NCBI RefSeq assembly: GCF_028885415.1
Contig: NZ_CP118527.1
Location: 1,674,001 to 1,738,000 of the forward strand
Length of the DNA stretch: 64,000 nucleotides
Direction of reading: 5' to 3'
Origin: Streptomyces coeruleorubidus
Lineage (GTDB): Bacteria; Actinomycetota; Actinomycetes; Streptomycetales; Streptomycetaceae
Numbering within the stretch: position 1 is the stretch's first letter; every line of letters starts with the position of its first letter. Below the pieces are notes generated by a model. It saw only the letters and a program-made list of their open reading frames with translations. It was not told where the DNA came from and did no database searches. Below are positions 46,224 through 56,168 of this stretch, piece by piece. A program made the translations under genes and the position numbers.

Positions 46224-46756
46224 TGATGCCCCTTCATGTCCGTACGCAGGGATCCACCATAGTGGCCGGCCTGCGATGACGTGACAGGACGTTCGAATGG
46301 TGGTGTCGAATCAGCAAGACGCGGGTAAGAATGCGCCTTCGGCTGAGAGCGTACGGCGGATGGGGGCCCGGCGCCCTTCGGGCCGACCTGGGATCCGCTG
46401 GCTGCGGATCAACCGAAAGCCGTTGTCTACTGAGCGCCCGGGCCCCACCCGGGTCACACCTCCCCGACCGGCCGGAACGCTGCCTCGGCGCCGCGCCGGC
46501 CTGAGCCTGGCTCCCAGTGGCGGTGCCCCGGTGCGGCACACCGTCCCTGACCCGGCGGCGCTGCGGCGAGTGCGCGGACGTTCCCCGCCTCGGGCGTCCG
46601 GTGGTGGACTCGGCAGAACCTACCGGCCCCCTGCGGCCGCCTGTCAACAGCCGTTTGACCTGCACATATCCCGGCAAAGCCCTGGTCAGTGCAGAGGATG
46701 CGCAGGTCGCGCGACGGGGGCGCGGCGCACGATCGCATGCGCGCCACCCCCGTAGA
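46224..46756. other. 533-bp gap upstream of ppm1
   Basis: Long open frames exist on both strands but are Arg/Pro/Gly-rich with no SD or family resemblance, so I see no gene. The ppm1 promoter should lie at the left end; a -10-like TATGGT is readable on the minus strand near 46255. The rest holds nothing I recognise. Confidence 0.5.
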
Positions 46757-48358
46757 TCACTCGCCCGGCCGTACGAAGACCGTGCGTCCGCCGACCACGG
46801 TGCGCAGACAGACGGGCAGGTCGCGGCCGGGGGTCAGATCGGGCAGGCCGGGGGTGCCCGAGCGGGGGTCCGTCGACCAGCGGGCGACCCGGTCGTCCGG
46901 GGCCTGGACCACGAGTTCGCCGGTGCGCCACACCGCGTAGTCGGCGGGCGCGCCCGGCGTCAGGACGCCCGCGTCGTCCCGTCCGACGGCCCGCCAGCCG
47001 CCGCGCGTGTGCGCCGTGAACGCGGCGCGCACGGAGACGCGGTGCTCCGGCGTGCGGTGGAAGGCGGCGGCCCGGACGGTGCCCCAGGGGTCCAGGGGTG
47101 TGACGGGGCTGTCGGAGCCGAAGGCGAGCGGCACTCCGGCGCGCAGCAGCGCCGCGTAGGGGTTCAGCGCACGCGCCCGCTCGATCCCCAGTCGCTGCGC
47201 GTACATGCCGTCCTCGCCACCCCACAGGGCGTCGAAGGCGGGCTGCACGGAGGCGGTGAGACCGAGCTCGGCGAAGGCCGCGACGGTCTCGGGCGTGAGC
47301 ATCTCGGCGTGCTCGACCCGGTGCCGGGCGGCCCGGACCCGGGCGAGGCCCAGCTTCTCGGCCGCGGCGCGCACGCCCTCGGCCACGGCGTCCACCGCCG
47401 CGTCGCCGATGGCGTGGAACCCGGCCTGGAGACCCGCCTCGGTGCAGGCCACGACGTGGGCGGCGACCGCGGCGGCGTCCAGGTAGGCCGTCCCGGTGTG
47501 GCCGGCGTCGGCGTACGGCTCGTGCAGGCAGGCCGTGTGCGAGCCGAGGGCGCCGTCGACGAACAGGTCGCCCGCGGCGCCGATCGCGCCCAGCTGCCGG
47601 GCCTTGGCGACGTCCTGCTCGGCCCAGTAGCCGACGACGCGGGGACCGGGCTCCTCGGCGGCGAGGCGCAGCAGGCCGGTGAAGTCGTCCTCGGAGGAGA
47701 TCTCGGGGCCGGCACACTCGTGGACCGTGCCGATGCCGAGCGAGGCGGCGTGCGCGAGGGCGGCGCGCTGGGCGTCGGTGCGCTGCCGGGGCGTCACGGC
47801 CGCGAACGCGGCGGCGCGGACGGCGTGGTGGGCATCGGCGGTGAGCGGTCCGTCCTCGCGGGGGACGCCGGGGACCAGGTCGAGCAGGGCCGTCGTGACG
47901 ACCGCCGAGTGGACGTCGATCCGGCTGAGGTAGAGGGGCCGGTGGCCGGTGGCCTCGTCGAGTTCGGCTCGCGTCGGGGGGCGGCCGCCGGGCCAGCGGG
48001 CGGCGTCCCAGCCGTGCCCGAGCAGCACGGGGTCGTCCGGCCGGGCGGCGGCGAAGTCCCGTACGAGGGTGAGGGCGGCTTCGAGGGAGGGAGCGTTCGA
48101 CAGATCGAGCCCGGTCAGGGCGAGACCTGTGGCCGTGGTGTGCACATGCGCGTCCGTGAACGCGGGGGTGACCAGTGCTCCGTCGAGATCGACCACCTCG
48201 TCGACCCCGTCCGCGAAGGCGTCGGCGGCACCCTCGGAACCGACCCAGGCGACCTGCCCCCGCTCGACGACCATCGCGGTTGCGAACGGATCAGCGGGGC
48301 TGTGGACCTCTCCGCGACGGAGAAGAACGGTCTGGGGCGGCGTACTGGACTCACTCAT
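46757..48358 (-). CDS. Amidohydrolase family 3 protein (YtcJ-like)
   Basis: A 533-residue metal-dependent hydrolase. N-terminal strand domain, then TIM barrel with the ligand motif TPAFTDAHVHTTATG (HxH, about residue 70), GDLFVDGALGSHTACLHEPYAD, AGFHAIGDAAVDAV, RHRVEHAEML and LAFGSDSPVTPLDPWGTV. The ArgE/N-substituted-formamide deformylase-like group acts on amides; the exact substrate is unknown. ATG 48358 begins MSESSTPPQTVLL; the longer open frame runs into the Lrp gene and is not used. The Lrp gene upstream is on the same strand, 56 bp away. Confidence 0.88.
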   Translation of the reverse strand: MSESSTPPQTVLLRRGEVHSPADPFATAMVVERGQVAWVGSEGAADAFADGVDEVVDLDGALVTPAFTDAHVHTTATGLALTGLDLSNAPSLEAALTLVRDFAAARPDDPVLLGHGWDAARWPGGRPPTRAELDEATGHRPLYLSRIDVHSAVVTTALLDLVPGVPREDGPLTADAHHAVRAAAFAAVTPRQRTDAQRAALAHAASLGIGTVHECAGPEISSEDDFTGLLRLAAEEPGPRVVGYWAEQDVAKARQLGAIGAAGDLFVDGALGSHTACLHEPYADAGHTGTAYLDAAAVAAHVVACTEAGLQAGFHAIGDAAVDAVAEGVRAAAEKLGLARVRAARHRVEHAEMLTPETVAAFAELGLTASVQPAFDALWGGEDGMYAQRLGIERARALNPYAALLRAGVPLAFGSDSPVTPLDPWGTVRAAAFHRTPEHRVSVRAAFTAHTRGGWRAVGRDDAGVLTPGAPADYAVWRTGELVVQAPDDRVARWSTDPRSGTPGLPDLTPGRDLPVCLRTVVGGRTVFVRPGE

Positions 48359-48414
48359 GGAGCACAGTTTCACAGGCCCCGCTTCCACGCCCCGAGAAGG
48401 GGTGGAACCACCGG

Positions 48415-48855
48415 TCAGATCCTGGGCGGCCGCGCCTCGTACGGCGTGGACAGCACAACAGTCGTCCGAGTCGAAACCCCCGCCAACGACCGCACCCGCG
48501 CCAGCAGTTCCTCCAGCTCGTGCGGCGTCGCGACCCGCACCTTGAGGATGTAGTTCTCGTCGCCCGCGACGCTGTGGCACGCCTCGATCTCGGGCACGTC
48601 CGCAAGACGGTCCGCGATGTCGTCGGGCGCACTGGGGTCGAAGGGCTTGACCGAGATGAACGCGGTCATGGGCAGACCGACGGCCTCCGGGTCGACGACC
48701 GCGGCATAGCCGCGGATGACGCCACGCTGTTCCAGCCGGCGCACCCGCTGATGCACGGCCGACGTGGACAGGCCCGTGGCCTTGCCCAGGTCGGTGTAGC
48801 TCATCCGCCCGTCCTTGACGAGCAGCTGCACGATCTGTCGGTCCAGCTCCTCCAT
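48415..48855 (-). CDS. Lrp/AsnC-family transcriptional regulator
   Basis: A 146-residue regulator with an N-terminal AsnC-type helix-turn-helix (LDRQIVQLLVKDGRMSYTDLGKATGLSTSAVHQRVRRLEQRGVIRGY, about 4-50) and a C-terminal RAM ligand/oligomerisation domain (CHSVAGDENYILKVRVATPHELEELLARV). ATG 48855 starts directly at MEELDRQIV; no good SD upstream. It may regulate the following amidohydrolase gene and respond to an amino acid. Confidence 0.92.
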   Translation of the reverse strand: MEELDRQIVQLLVKDGRMSYTDLGKATGLSTSAVHQRVRRLEQRGVIRGYAAVVDPEAVGLPMTAFISVKPFDPSAPDDIADRLADVPEIEACHSVAGDENYILKVRVATPHELEELLARVRSLAGVSTRTTVVLSTPYEARPPRI

Positions 48856-49124
48856 GGCGCAAGAACCTACAGTGCGGTTGATCTCCTCGGATACCTGAAC
48901 GGCCCAGGCCATGGCCGGTTCGTGATCTGGTCGGCGGGCGACTGCCGGCCGTCAGGGGGACAAACCCACCGCAGTGGGCACCTGCACGCGGCATGTGACG
49001 AACGCCACAGGGCTCGAACAGTCTCCGTGATGTTCTCGTGATTACCGCCCAGGGGGGACGGGAAGTGCTTGCTGTGGTCGAGGCCGCAGTGCCTGATACG
49101 GCCCAGCCCGAGGGGGAGAACCCA

Positions 49125-49559
49125 ATGCAGAGTCTTAAGCGCCCAGGTCGCACCGCACCCAAGCGACAGCAGCTCGTCGTCGAGCCCGAGCCGGAGGGCG
49201 TCGAACCCGACACCTTCGACGACGAGCTCGACGCCTACGACACCTTCGAGATGTACCGGGTCGTCTGCCCGGACTGCGCACAACCAATCGCCCTACTGGC
49301 GGACGAGGAGGTCCTGCCGGAGCATGCGCTGTGCGCCTCGCCGTGGAACCCGTTCGGACTCACGGTCTGTGCCGGCACCGGCCGCAGGGCCGCAGACGCC
49401 CGTCCCGCGGACGAGTCCGTCGACCCCCAGGAGCAGGACACCGCCCTGCTGTTGACGCTCCCTCAGGGGCTCGACTGGCGGACCCAGCCCTTCTCGCACG
49501 TCGGCGGCCCGGGCTCACGCCCCATCAGGGTCCCCGTCATGCGCCGCCAAGCGGCCTGA
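49125..49559 (+). CDS. Conserved actinobacterial protein with a CxxC site
   Basis: A 144-residue soluble acidic protein of unknown function. Basic start (MQSLKRPGRTAPKRQQ), an acidic stretch (DTFDDELDAYDTFEMYRVVCPDCAQP) containing CPDC, and a further Cys pair in LCASPWNPFGLTVCAGTG; four Cys residues could bind zinc. ATG 49125 is chosen for the strong purine-rich SD (gagggggag) 7 nt upstream. It diverges from the Lrp gene. Confidence 0.75.
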   Translation: MQSLKRPGRTAPKRQQLVVEPEPEGVEPDTFDDELDAYDTFEMYRVVCPDCAQPIALLADEEVLPEHALCASPWNPFGLTVCAGTGRRAADARPADESVDPQEQDTALLLTLPQGLDWRTQPFSHVGGPGSRPIRVPVMRRQAA

Positions 49560-49756
49560 GCGCGGGCCTTCCTCGCCCGCTCGCTCCATCCCCGTGACTG
49601 CCCCGCACCACGGCTCGCAGTCCGCCGTGGTGCGGGATCAGTGCGTCCGGATCCAGGCCGGAACCCGGACGCGGAAGCGGGCACCCCAACACCCCTGAAC
49701 GCACGCCCGATTCCACCCGCGGGTGACCTGTCCGGCCTCTTCCGCGTTGCCCTGGT

Positions 49757-50005
49757 ATGACCCCCATCTCCTCAGCGACCGGGCGTCAACGCCTCCTGTT
49801 CGTCCCGCCGCCCGCAGAATCGGTTCGGCCGACCGCGCCCCGCTACCAGGACCCGCCGATCTACCGCGACCTGATGCGGGCCTGGGCCGAGGGCGGCCGC
49901 ACACTCCCGGGCCGGCACGACCCGGAGTGGATGCGGCTCGCGGCGCCCTGGCGGGGCCTCGACCAGTTCAGCGTCCCTCTGGACCCACGAGATGACGGGC
50001 GATGA
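49757..50005 (+). CDS. Small hypothetical protein overlapping the dehydrogenase 3' end
   Basis: An 82-residue protein, MTPISSATGRQRLLF, Pro-rich and with WMRLAAPWRGLDQFSVPLD near the end. No family recognised, but the composition is protein-like and comparable small genes occur beside this dehydrogenase in other Streptomyces as I recall. It overlaps the convergent acyl-CoA dehydrogenase gene tail by 38 bp. No strong SD. Moderate confidence only. Confidence 0.5.
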   Translation: MTPISSATGRQRLLFVPPPAESVRPTAPRYQDPPIYRDLMRAWAEGGRTLPGRHDPEWMRLAAPWRGLDQFSVPLDPRDDGR

Positions 50006-51140
50006 CCATCCGCTGGATCTGATTGGTGCCCTCGACGATCTGGAGCACCTTGGCCTCGCGCATGTAGCGCTCCGCCGGGAAGTCCGCGGTGTAGCCGTAG
50101 CCGCCGAGGATCTGCACGGCGTCGGTGGTGACCCGCATCGCCGTGTCGGTGCAGTGCAGCTTGGCCATGGCCGCCTGCATGGCGAACGGCCGGCCCGCGT
50201 CCCGCAGCCGCGCCGCCGCCAGATAGAGCGCCCGGCCCGCCTCGATCTGCGTCGCCATGTCGGCGAGCATGAAGCGCAGTCCCTGGAAGTCGGCGATCCG
50301 CTTGCCGAACTGGCGCCTCTCGGTCGCGTACGCCAGTGCCTGGTCGAGCGCCGCCTGCGCCACGCCGATCGCGCACGCCGCGATGCCGAGCCGCCCCGAG
50401 TCGAGCGCGGACAGGGCGATCGCGAGGCCCTGCCCCTCCTCGCCGATACGCCGGTCGTCACCGACGCGCACGCCGTCGAAGTGGACCTGGGCGGTGGGCG
50501 AGCCCTTCATGCCCATCTTCTTCTCGGGCGGCGCGGCGCTCAGCCCCGGCGCGTCACCGGGCACCAGGAACGCGGTGATGCCGCGTGGGCCCTCCTCGCC
50601 GGTGCGCGCCATGACCGTGTAGAAGTCGGCGATCCCGCCGTGCGTGATCCAGGCCTTCGTTCCGGTGATCACCCAGGCGTCGCCGTCGCGCACCGCCTTG
50701 GTGCGCAGGGCGGCCGCGTCCGAGCCGGAGTGCGGTTCGGAGAGGCAGTAGGCACCGAGCATGCCGCCGCCGAGCATCGCGGGCAGGTGCCCGACCTGCT
50801 GCTCCTTGGTGCCGTAGGCGGCGAGCGCGTAGGAGGCCAGGGAGTGCACGCTGACGCCGAGGCCGACGGTGAGGCGGGCCGCGGCGAGCTCTTCGAGGAC
50901 CTGGAGGTAGACCTCGTAGGGCTGGTCGCCGCCGCCGTACTCGGAGTCGTACGGCAGGCCGAGCAGGCCGGAGCGCGAGAGCAGGGTGAACAGCTCGCGC
51001 GGGAAGCGACCGGCGTCCTCCTCCTCGGCCGCCTTCGGGACGATCTCCTGCTGCCCGATGTCGCGGACGAGCGAGATCAGGTCCCGGGCCTCCTCCGTGG
51101 GCAGTTGCCGGTCCACCGGCTGCGGGGCGCGGTCGGGCAT
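49968..51140 (-). CDS. Acyl-CoA dehydrogenase
   Basis: A 390-residue FAD flavoprotein catalysing alpha,beta-dehydrogenation of an acyl-CoA. Signature 1 LGAYCLSEPHSGSDAAALRT (about 120) and signature 2 QILGGYGYTADFPAERYMREAKVLQIVEGTNQIQRMVIAR (about 345) are intact; the last contains the catalytic Glu of short/medium-chain enzymes (VEGTNQIQ). ATG 51140 follows ggaggagag. Chain-length specificity cannot be told from sequence by eye. Confidence 0.94.
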   Translation of the reverse strand: MPDRAPQPVDRQLPTEEARDLISLVRDIGQQEIVPKAAEEEDAGRFPRELFTLLSRSGLLGLPYDSEYGGGDQPYEVYLQVLEELAAARLTVGLGVSVHSLASYALAAYGTKEQQVGHLPAMLGGGMLGAYCLSEPHSGSDAAALRTKAVRDGDAWVITGTKAWITHGGIADFYTVMARTGEEGPRGITAFLVPGDAPGLSAAPPEKKMGMKGSPTAQVHFDGVRVGDDRRIGEEGQGLAIALSALDSGRLGIAACAIGVAQAALDQALAYATERRQFGKRIADFQGLRFMLADMATQIEAGRALYLAAARLRDAGRPFAMQAAMAKLHCTDTAMRVTTDAVQILGGYGYTADFPAERYMREAKVLQIVEGTNQIQRMVIARHLVGPEGR

Positions 51141-51358
51141 GGCGGCGCTCTCCTCCCTGTCGGGCACTGGCGGACGGGCCCATGGGTGGGGGCGGCGCCG
51201 CCGGGTCGTTCTGGTGCCTGGCCGATGCTTGCAGTCCCGGGTCTCGGAAGCTGCTGACCAGCGGCTCTGCGCTGTGAGTATGCCCGATCGGAGGCATCCC
51301 GTCACCAGTTAACGACCGCTTACTTCAAGAAATACCCGAGTGCGCCCCGGCGGGCGAA

Positions 51359-51374
51359 ATTGGTCCGAACCATT
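51359..51374. promoter_or_regulatory. DasR-responsive element (dre) before the chitinase gene
   Basis: ATTGGTCCGAACCATT resembles the dre consensus AGTGGTCTAGACCACT, with TGGT/ACCA arms intact. A second TGGTCT half-site begins at 51383, 22 bp after the first. Paired direct repeats of this type overlap many Streptomyces chitinase promoters and mediate N-acetylglucosamine/chitin control by DasR. Confidence 0.8.
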
Positions 51375-51402
51375 GACCGGTCTGGTCTAGTCCTCCTACT
51401 GT
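51373..51402 (+). promoter_or_regulatory. Chitinase promoter
   Basis: TTGACC (51373-51378), 18-nt spacer, TACTGT (51397-51402). The -35 abuts the dre and the spacer contains the second TGGTCT repeat, so DasR binding would block polymerase. Confidence 0.75.
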
Positions 51403-51471
51403 TTCGCTCCACCGATTCACCGCGTTCATGCCAATCGGCACGCGTTCCCTCTCCCCATGAGGAGACACCGG

Positions 51472-52737
<1,266 letters not shown>

Positions 52738-52748
52738 GCCTGGGCGGA

Positions 52749-52788
52749 CCGGGGGCGGAGGGATCGTGACGGATCCCTCCGCCCCCGG
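52749..52788. terminator. Bidirectional terminator, chitinase and TetR genes
   Basis: A perfect 17-bp stem (52749-52765 with 52772-52788) around a 6-base loop, centred between the convergent genes ending at 52737 and 52790. Confidence 0.92.
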
Positions 52789-52789
52789 C

Positions 52790-53464
52790 TCATGCGCCCT
52801 GGCGGGCGGCCTGCGGAGCCGGGTAGGCGGGGTCCAGGTCCTCGATCGCGCGCAGGGCGCCGCCGAGCCCCTTCACCAGCAGCTCGCACATGGTCGCGCG
52901 GGGCAGTTCGGGGCGGTCGATCCATTCGAGGGTGGCGCCCTCGACGCCGCACACCCAGGCGAGCAGGCCCATGCGCGCCAGCGGCGTGATGTCGACGCGG
53001 CCGTAGGCCCCCTCGGCGATGGTGGCGACGATGGCCTCGCGCACGCCGTCACGGATGGCGTGCACCTCGGTGTCGAAGCCGACACCGCCGCTGACGATGG
53101 TGCGGTACGCGGCCTGGTTGTGCTCGGCGTAGCGCAGATAGCTGTCGATGGTGCGCTGGACGCGGTCGACCGGGGGCAGTTCGTGTCCGCTCGCCGCCAG
53201 GGTGACCAGGTCGGTGACCGAGTCCTGGATGATGGCCAGGTAGTAGCCGCGCTTGGACTGGAAGTAGTAGTAGATCAGCCCCTTGGCGACGTGGGCCTGC
53301 CGGGCGATGTCGTCCATCGACAGGGCGTCGTAGGAGGTGTCGGCGAACAACCTCCGCCCGATCGCGATGAGTTCGGCACGGCGCGCCAGCGAGCGCTCGG
53401 TGCCGCGGGCTCTGGGACGCGCGGCAGGCTGTTGACTGATATTCAATTTCGACCCTGGTTCCAA
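52790..53464 (-). CDS. TetR-family regulator
   Basis: A 224-residue regulator with an N-terminal TetR helix-turn-helix (RRAELIAIGRRLFADTSYDALSMDDIARQAHVAKGLIYYYFQSKRGYYLAII, about 28-80) and a helical ligand domain. The start is uncertain: TTG 53464 gives the full length shown, and TTG 53446 has an aggg at better spacing; the homologous part begins well inside either. The target is unknown; it is convergent with the chitinase. Confidence 0.88.
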   Translation of the reverse strand: MEPGSKLNISQQPAARPRARGTERSLARRAELIAIGRRLFADTSYDALSMDDIARQAHVAKGLIYYYFQSKRGYYLAIIQDSVTDLVTLAASGHELPPVDRVQRTIDSYLRYAEHNQAAYRTIVSGGVGFDTEVHAIRDGVREAIVATIAEGAYGRVDITPLARMGLLAWVCGVEGATLEWIDRPELPRATMCELLVKGLGGALRAIEDLDPAYPAPQAARQGA

Positions 53465-53518
53465 CGGGCGGCGAGGCGGGACATCCGCAGTATGGCAGGC
53501 CGGAGGGCCGGGTCATGG

Positions 53519-53552
53519 GTCAGGTCACAGCACGCCGCGTCAGGTCACAGCA
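53519..53552. repeat. 14-bp direct repeat with 20-bp period
   Basis: gtcaggtcacagca occurs at 53519-53532 and 53539-53552. The second copy contains the stop codon of the 46-residue membrane protein gene; the first lies downstream of it. Confidence 0.85.
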
Positions 53553-53685
53553 GCCCGAGCTGGGTCACGAGCATCGCGAGGACCACGACGAGGGTCCAGC
53601 CCGCGACATGCTCGACGATCTTCGGGCCGTCGTCCTGAGGGCCGCCGGTGCGGACGCCGGCTGCGGTGACTGAGTGCGCGGTCAT
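53545..53685 (-). CDS. 46-residue membrane protein (SCO1431 family)
   Basis: Translated by eye: MTAHSVTAAGVRTGGPQDD, then a short linker and one TM helix (WTLVVVLAMLVTQLGLL) at the very C-terminus. ATG 53685 has gagaag upstream. Size, position beside a TetR gene and C-terminal anchor fit a small membrane protein family named after SCO1431. No function is known. The gene is short enough to be missed by automated callers. Confidence 0.75.
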   Translation of the reverse strand: MTAHSVTAAGVRTGGPQDDGPKIVEHVAGWTLVVVLAMLVTQLGLL

Positions 53686-53776
53686 GTCTTCTCGCTGGTT
53701 CGGTGGTGCGGACGGACTTCCCCGGAGGGTTCGTCCACTTTGCCACCGGGAGCGGCTTGTGCGGCCGAGAGCTTGG

Positions 53777-55156
53777 TCACACGGGCACGCCCACGGCTGT
53801 CAGCGCCTGGCGCTGGGCCGCGCTCGGGCGTGCTGGGAAGTACAGGTAGCAGACACCGCCGGTGCCGGAGACGACCTTGCCGGAGGCGTTGTACCGCTTG
53901 GTCCGCAGCCAGATGTTCTCGTACTCCCGCCGCCGGTAGACGCGCCGCACGGCCTCGTTGCTCGCCGAGAAGGGGTCGTTGGCGATCACGTCGCCGTCGG
54001 CGGTGAAGCCGATGACGGTCATGAGGTGCCCGGCGGTGCCGTACCCGGCGCCGGTCAGCTCCTCCTTCAGGAAGGACTGGGAGGTGATGGCCGGGATGCC
54101 CGCCGCGATCAGCGTCTCCAGGGCGGTGAGCGAGCCGAGCCGGGTGACCACGCCCTGGAGGTCCTTGAACGTGGCCGCGTAGGCGGCGTTGAACGGCCAG
54201 TTGCCGCAGCCGGCGTACTGGTAGTCGTAGGTGAAGCGGGCCGCGTGGCACACCTGGGGATCGGTGTACGACGGATCCACCCAGGCCAGTTGCTCCGGGG
54301 TGAGCCGGCCGCCCCAGTACTCGACGATCATCTGGGAGGACGTCGGGCTGCACCAGGCCTCGCCGCCGTTGTCGTACTCGGGGTACCGGCCCTTGTGGAT
54401 CTCCTGCGAGTACCGCGGGACGACCAGTTCCCTGGCGAGGCCGGGCGCGGAGGCCGGGACGGTGAACCGGTCGGGTACGTCGGAGCCCATCGCGCCGAGC
54501 CGCCACACGGTGGGCGTGGCCTTGGTGCCGGGCTTGCGGTAGAGGGTCAGGCGCAGCCGGTACGAGGCGAGGCGCAGGCCTGTCGACGGGTCGTCGATCG
54601 ACAGGGTGTCGGTCCAGACGGTGCTCCTGCCGTCGCTCTGGTCGTCGACCGAGGTGCGCCGGATGTCCTGGTCGCCGGCCGCCCAGCGGCCCATCACGTA
54701 CCAGGGAGAGCTGGTGCCGTCGGTGTAGGTGGCCTTGATCTCCGCCTGGAGCCAGGTGCCGGCCGGGGTGCGCGCGTTCCAGGAGACGATCGCCTCCGTC
54801 GCGGGGACGGCGAGCCAGTGGGCCGGGGACGTCCAGGTGCCGTACTCCCAGCGGGCGGTGGTGCCGGTGTGCGGGTCCGTGTAGTCGGTGGTTCCGGCGG
54901 GCCTCGCGATCACCACACCTGGGCGGGCGCCCGCGACGGCGCGGGTGCCCTTGGCGGTGCCGCCGTACCAGTCGCCGTACGAGGTCCAGGCCCGGTTGTC
55001 CACGGTGCGGGCCGGGACCGCCCGGGCGGGATCCGCGGTGTCGGTCGTCATGGGCTCCTCGGGGTCGGCGGCCGCCGGACCCGCGCCTGCCGTGACGGCG
55101 GCGGCGACCGCGGCGGCCAGGACGGTTCTGCGGGAGGGCTGTTCGGCTCTGCGCAT
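53777..55156 (-). CDS. Tat-exported C39-like cysteine peptidase
   Basis: A 459-residue secreted protein. The N-terminus RAEQPSRRTVLAAAVAAAV has a twin-arginine motif and hydrophobic core. A beta-rich domain (about 50-270) precedes a peptidase C39_2 domain: active-site Cys in GGEAWCSPTSSQMIVEYWGG (about 310) and catalytic His in GTAGHLMTVIGFTADGDVIANDP (about 400, with the following Asp/Asn). It is probably an extracellular peptidase of unknown specificity. ATG 55156; the longer open frame runs through the divergent promoter region. Confidence 0.88.
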   Translation of the reverse strand: MRRAEQPSRRTVLAAAVAAAVTAGAGPAAADPEEPMTTDTADPARAVPARTVDNRAWTSYGDWYGGTAKGTRAVAGARPGVVIARPAGTTDYTDPHTGTTARWEYGTWTSPAHWLAVPATEAIVSWNARTPAGTWLQAEIKATYTDGTSSPWYVMGRWAAGDQDIRRTSVDDQSDGRSTVWTDTLSIDDPSTGLRLASYRLRLTLYRKPGTKATPTVWRLGAMGSDVPDRFTVPASAPGLARELVVPRYSQEIHKGRYPEYDNGGEAWCSPTSSQMIVEYWGGRLTPEQLAWVDPSYTDPQVCHAARFTYDYQYAGCGNWPFNAAYAATFKDLQGVVTRLGSLTALETLIAAGIPAITSQSFLKEELTGAGYGTAGHLMTVIGFTADGDVIANDPFSASNEAVRRVYRRREYENIWLRTKRYNASGKVVSGTGGVCYLYFPARPSAAQRQALTAVGVPV

Positions 55157-55353
55157 GGCGGGGACCCCCGGAAGTCGGAGTCGGGCTGGGAAGCGGAGCA
55201 GGTCCGTGGCACGGTCGGTCGCACGCGTGTATGCGCCACATGGGAGCACAGCCTGCCGGGTCCCGCCAGCACTTCGACCCGCGCCACGCCCACCAATATT
55301 GGCATCGACCACTGGCACGCGCCGAGGGTGCCGTCGTTAGAGTGCTGCGCGAG

Positions 55354-55989
55354 ATGAGTCCACCCTTCCGCCCCGCACCGGGACCCGCCGTCCGTGACCT
55401 GGCCTCCCGGATCCGCCGCCTCCCCCCTTCCTGCGGCCCGGTCCGTCTCGTCGGCGTCGACGGGCACGCCGGCTCCGGAAAGACCACGTTCGCCGAGCAG
55501 TTGGCCGCAGCGCTGGGCGGCGCGCCGGTGCTGCGCCTCGACGACATCGCCACCCACGACGAACTGTTCGACTGGACCGGGCGCCTGCTGGAGCAGGTGA
55601 TCGAGCCGCTGGCCCTCGGCCGGACCGCGCACTACGCCCCCTACGACTGGCAGGCCCGCCACTTCGGTGCGCCGCGCCCCCTGCCGCCCGCTCCGGTGAT
55701 CCTCGTGGAGGGCGTCGGCGCGGGACGCCGGGCGCTGCGGCCCCACCTGGCCCTGCTGGTGTGGATGGAACTGCCCCGCGAGGAGGCCTGGGCGCGGGGA
55801 CGGTCGCGGGACGGTGAGGAACAGCGGGAGTTCTGGGACGGATGGGTCCCGGCGGAACGCCGGCATTTCGCCGACGATCCCTCGCGGCCGTTCGCCGATC
55901 TCCTGGTACGACAGCGAGAGAAGGGGTACGAGGTGGTTCCGGGACCTGCGGGGACCGCTGGACCGGGACCAGTCCCTCACGTACGGTGA
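55354..55989 (+). CDS. P-loop kinase, uridine kinase-like
   Basis: A 211-residue nucleoside-kinase-like protein. Walker A VGVDGHAGSGKTTFAEQLA (about residue 32), LRLDDIATHDELFDW, and VILVEGVGAGRRAL (Walker B-like). The LID region contains RSRDGEEQREFW. ATG 55354 begins MSPPFRPAPG; the SD is weak. Relatives in Streptomyces are annotated uridine kinase, but substrate specificity is unproven. It diverges from the peptidase gene. Confidence 0.85.
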   Translation: MSPPFRPAPGPAVRDLASRIRRLPPSCGPVRLVGVDGHAGSGKTTFAEQLAAALGGAPVLRLDDIATHDELFDWTGRLLEQVIEPLALGRTAHYAPYDWQARHFGAPRPLPPAPVILVEGVGAGRRALRPHLALLVWMELPREEAWARGRSRDGEEQREFWDGWVPAERRHFADDPSRPFADLLVRQREKGYEVVPGPAGTAGPGPVPHVR

Positions 55990-56060
55990 CGGACCGCCCG
56001 CAGTGTGCTGAACCTGTGAAGGGCCTTGCGGGACAACTTGCCGGAGTGGTTCAACTCGGC

Positions 56061-56090
56061 TTGACCGGGGGACCGTACAGGTCTTACGTT
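56061..56090 (+). promoter_or_regulatory. Promoter upstream of the AAA ATPase gene
   Basis: TTGACC (56061-56066), 18-nt spacer, TACGTT (56085-56090), a good sigma-HrdB-type match. It lies 353 bp before the chosen start of the ATPase. An ATG at 56095 begins almost on the predicted transcription start and is in frame with the ATPase, so a leaderless long form is conceivable. Confidence 0.65.
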
Positions 56091-56130
56091 CTCAATGTGC
56101 GGCCATTCGAGCCGCCCACAGACGCGAAGC

Positions 56131-56168
56131 CCCCGGTTGTTCCCCCGTGATCGGGGGCTTCGTTCTGT
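56131..56168. terminator. Hairpin in the ATPase leader, terminator or attenuator
   Basis: cgaagcccccg pairs with cgggggcttcg over a loop of about 16 bases, followed by ttctgtctt. It lies roughly 40 nt downstream of the predicted transcription start. It could end a short leader RNA or attenuate the ATPase gene. Confidence 0.7.

Noticed and set aside
46297..46755. Plus-strand 152-residue frame between ppm1 and the amidohydrolase
   Set aside because: Pro/Arg-rich, no SD, no family, and equally long frames on the other strand: typical of GC-rich non-coding DNA.
46757..49213. An 818-residue amidohydrolase-Lrp fusion frame
   Set aside because: The upstream half is in a different frame from the Lrp gene and antisense-like in composition; the amidohydrolase family starts at 48358.
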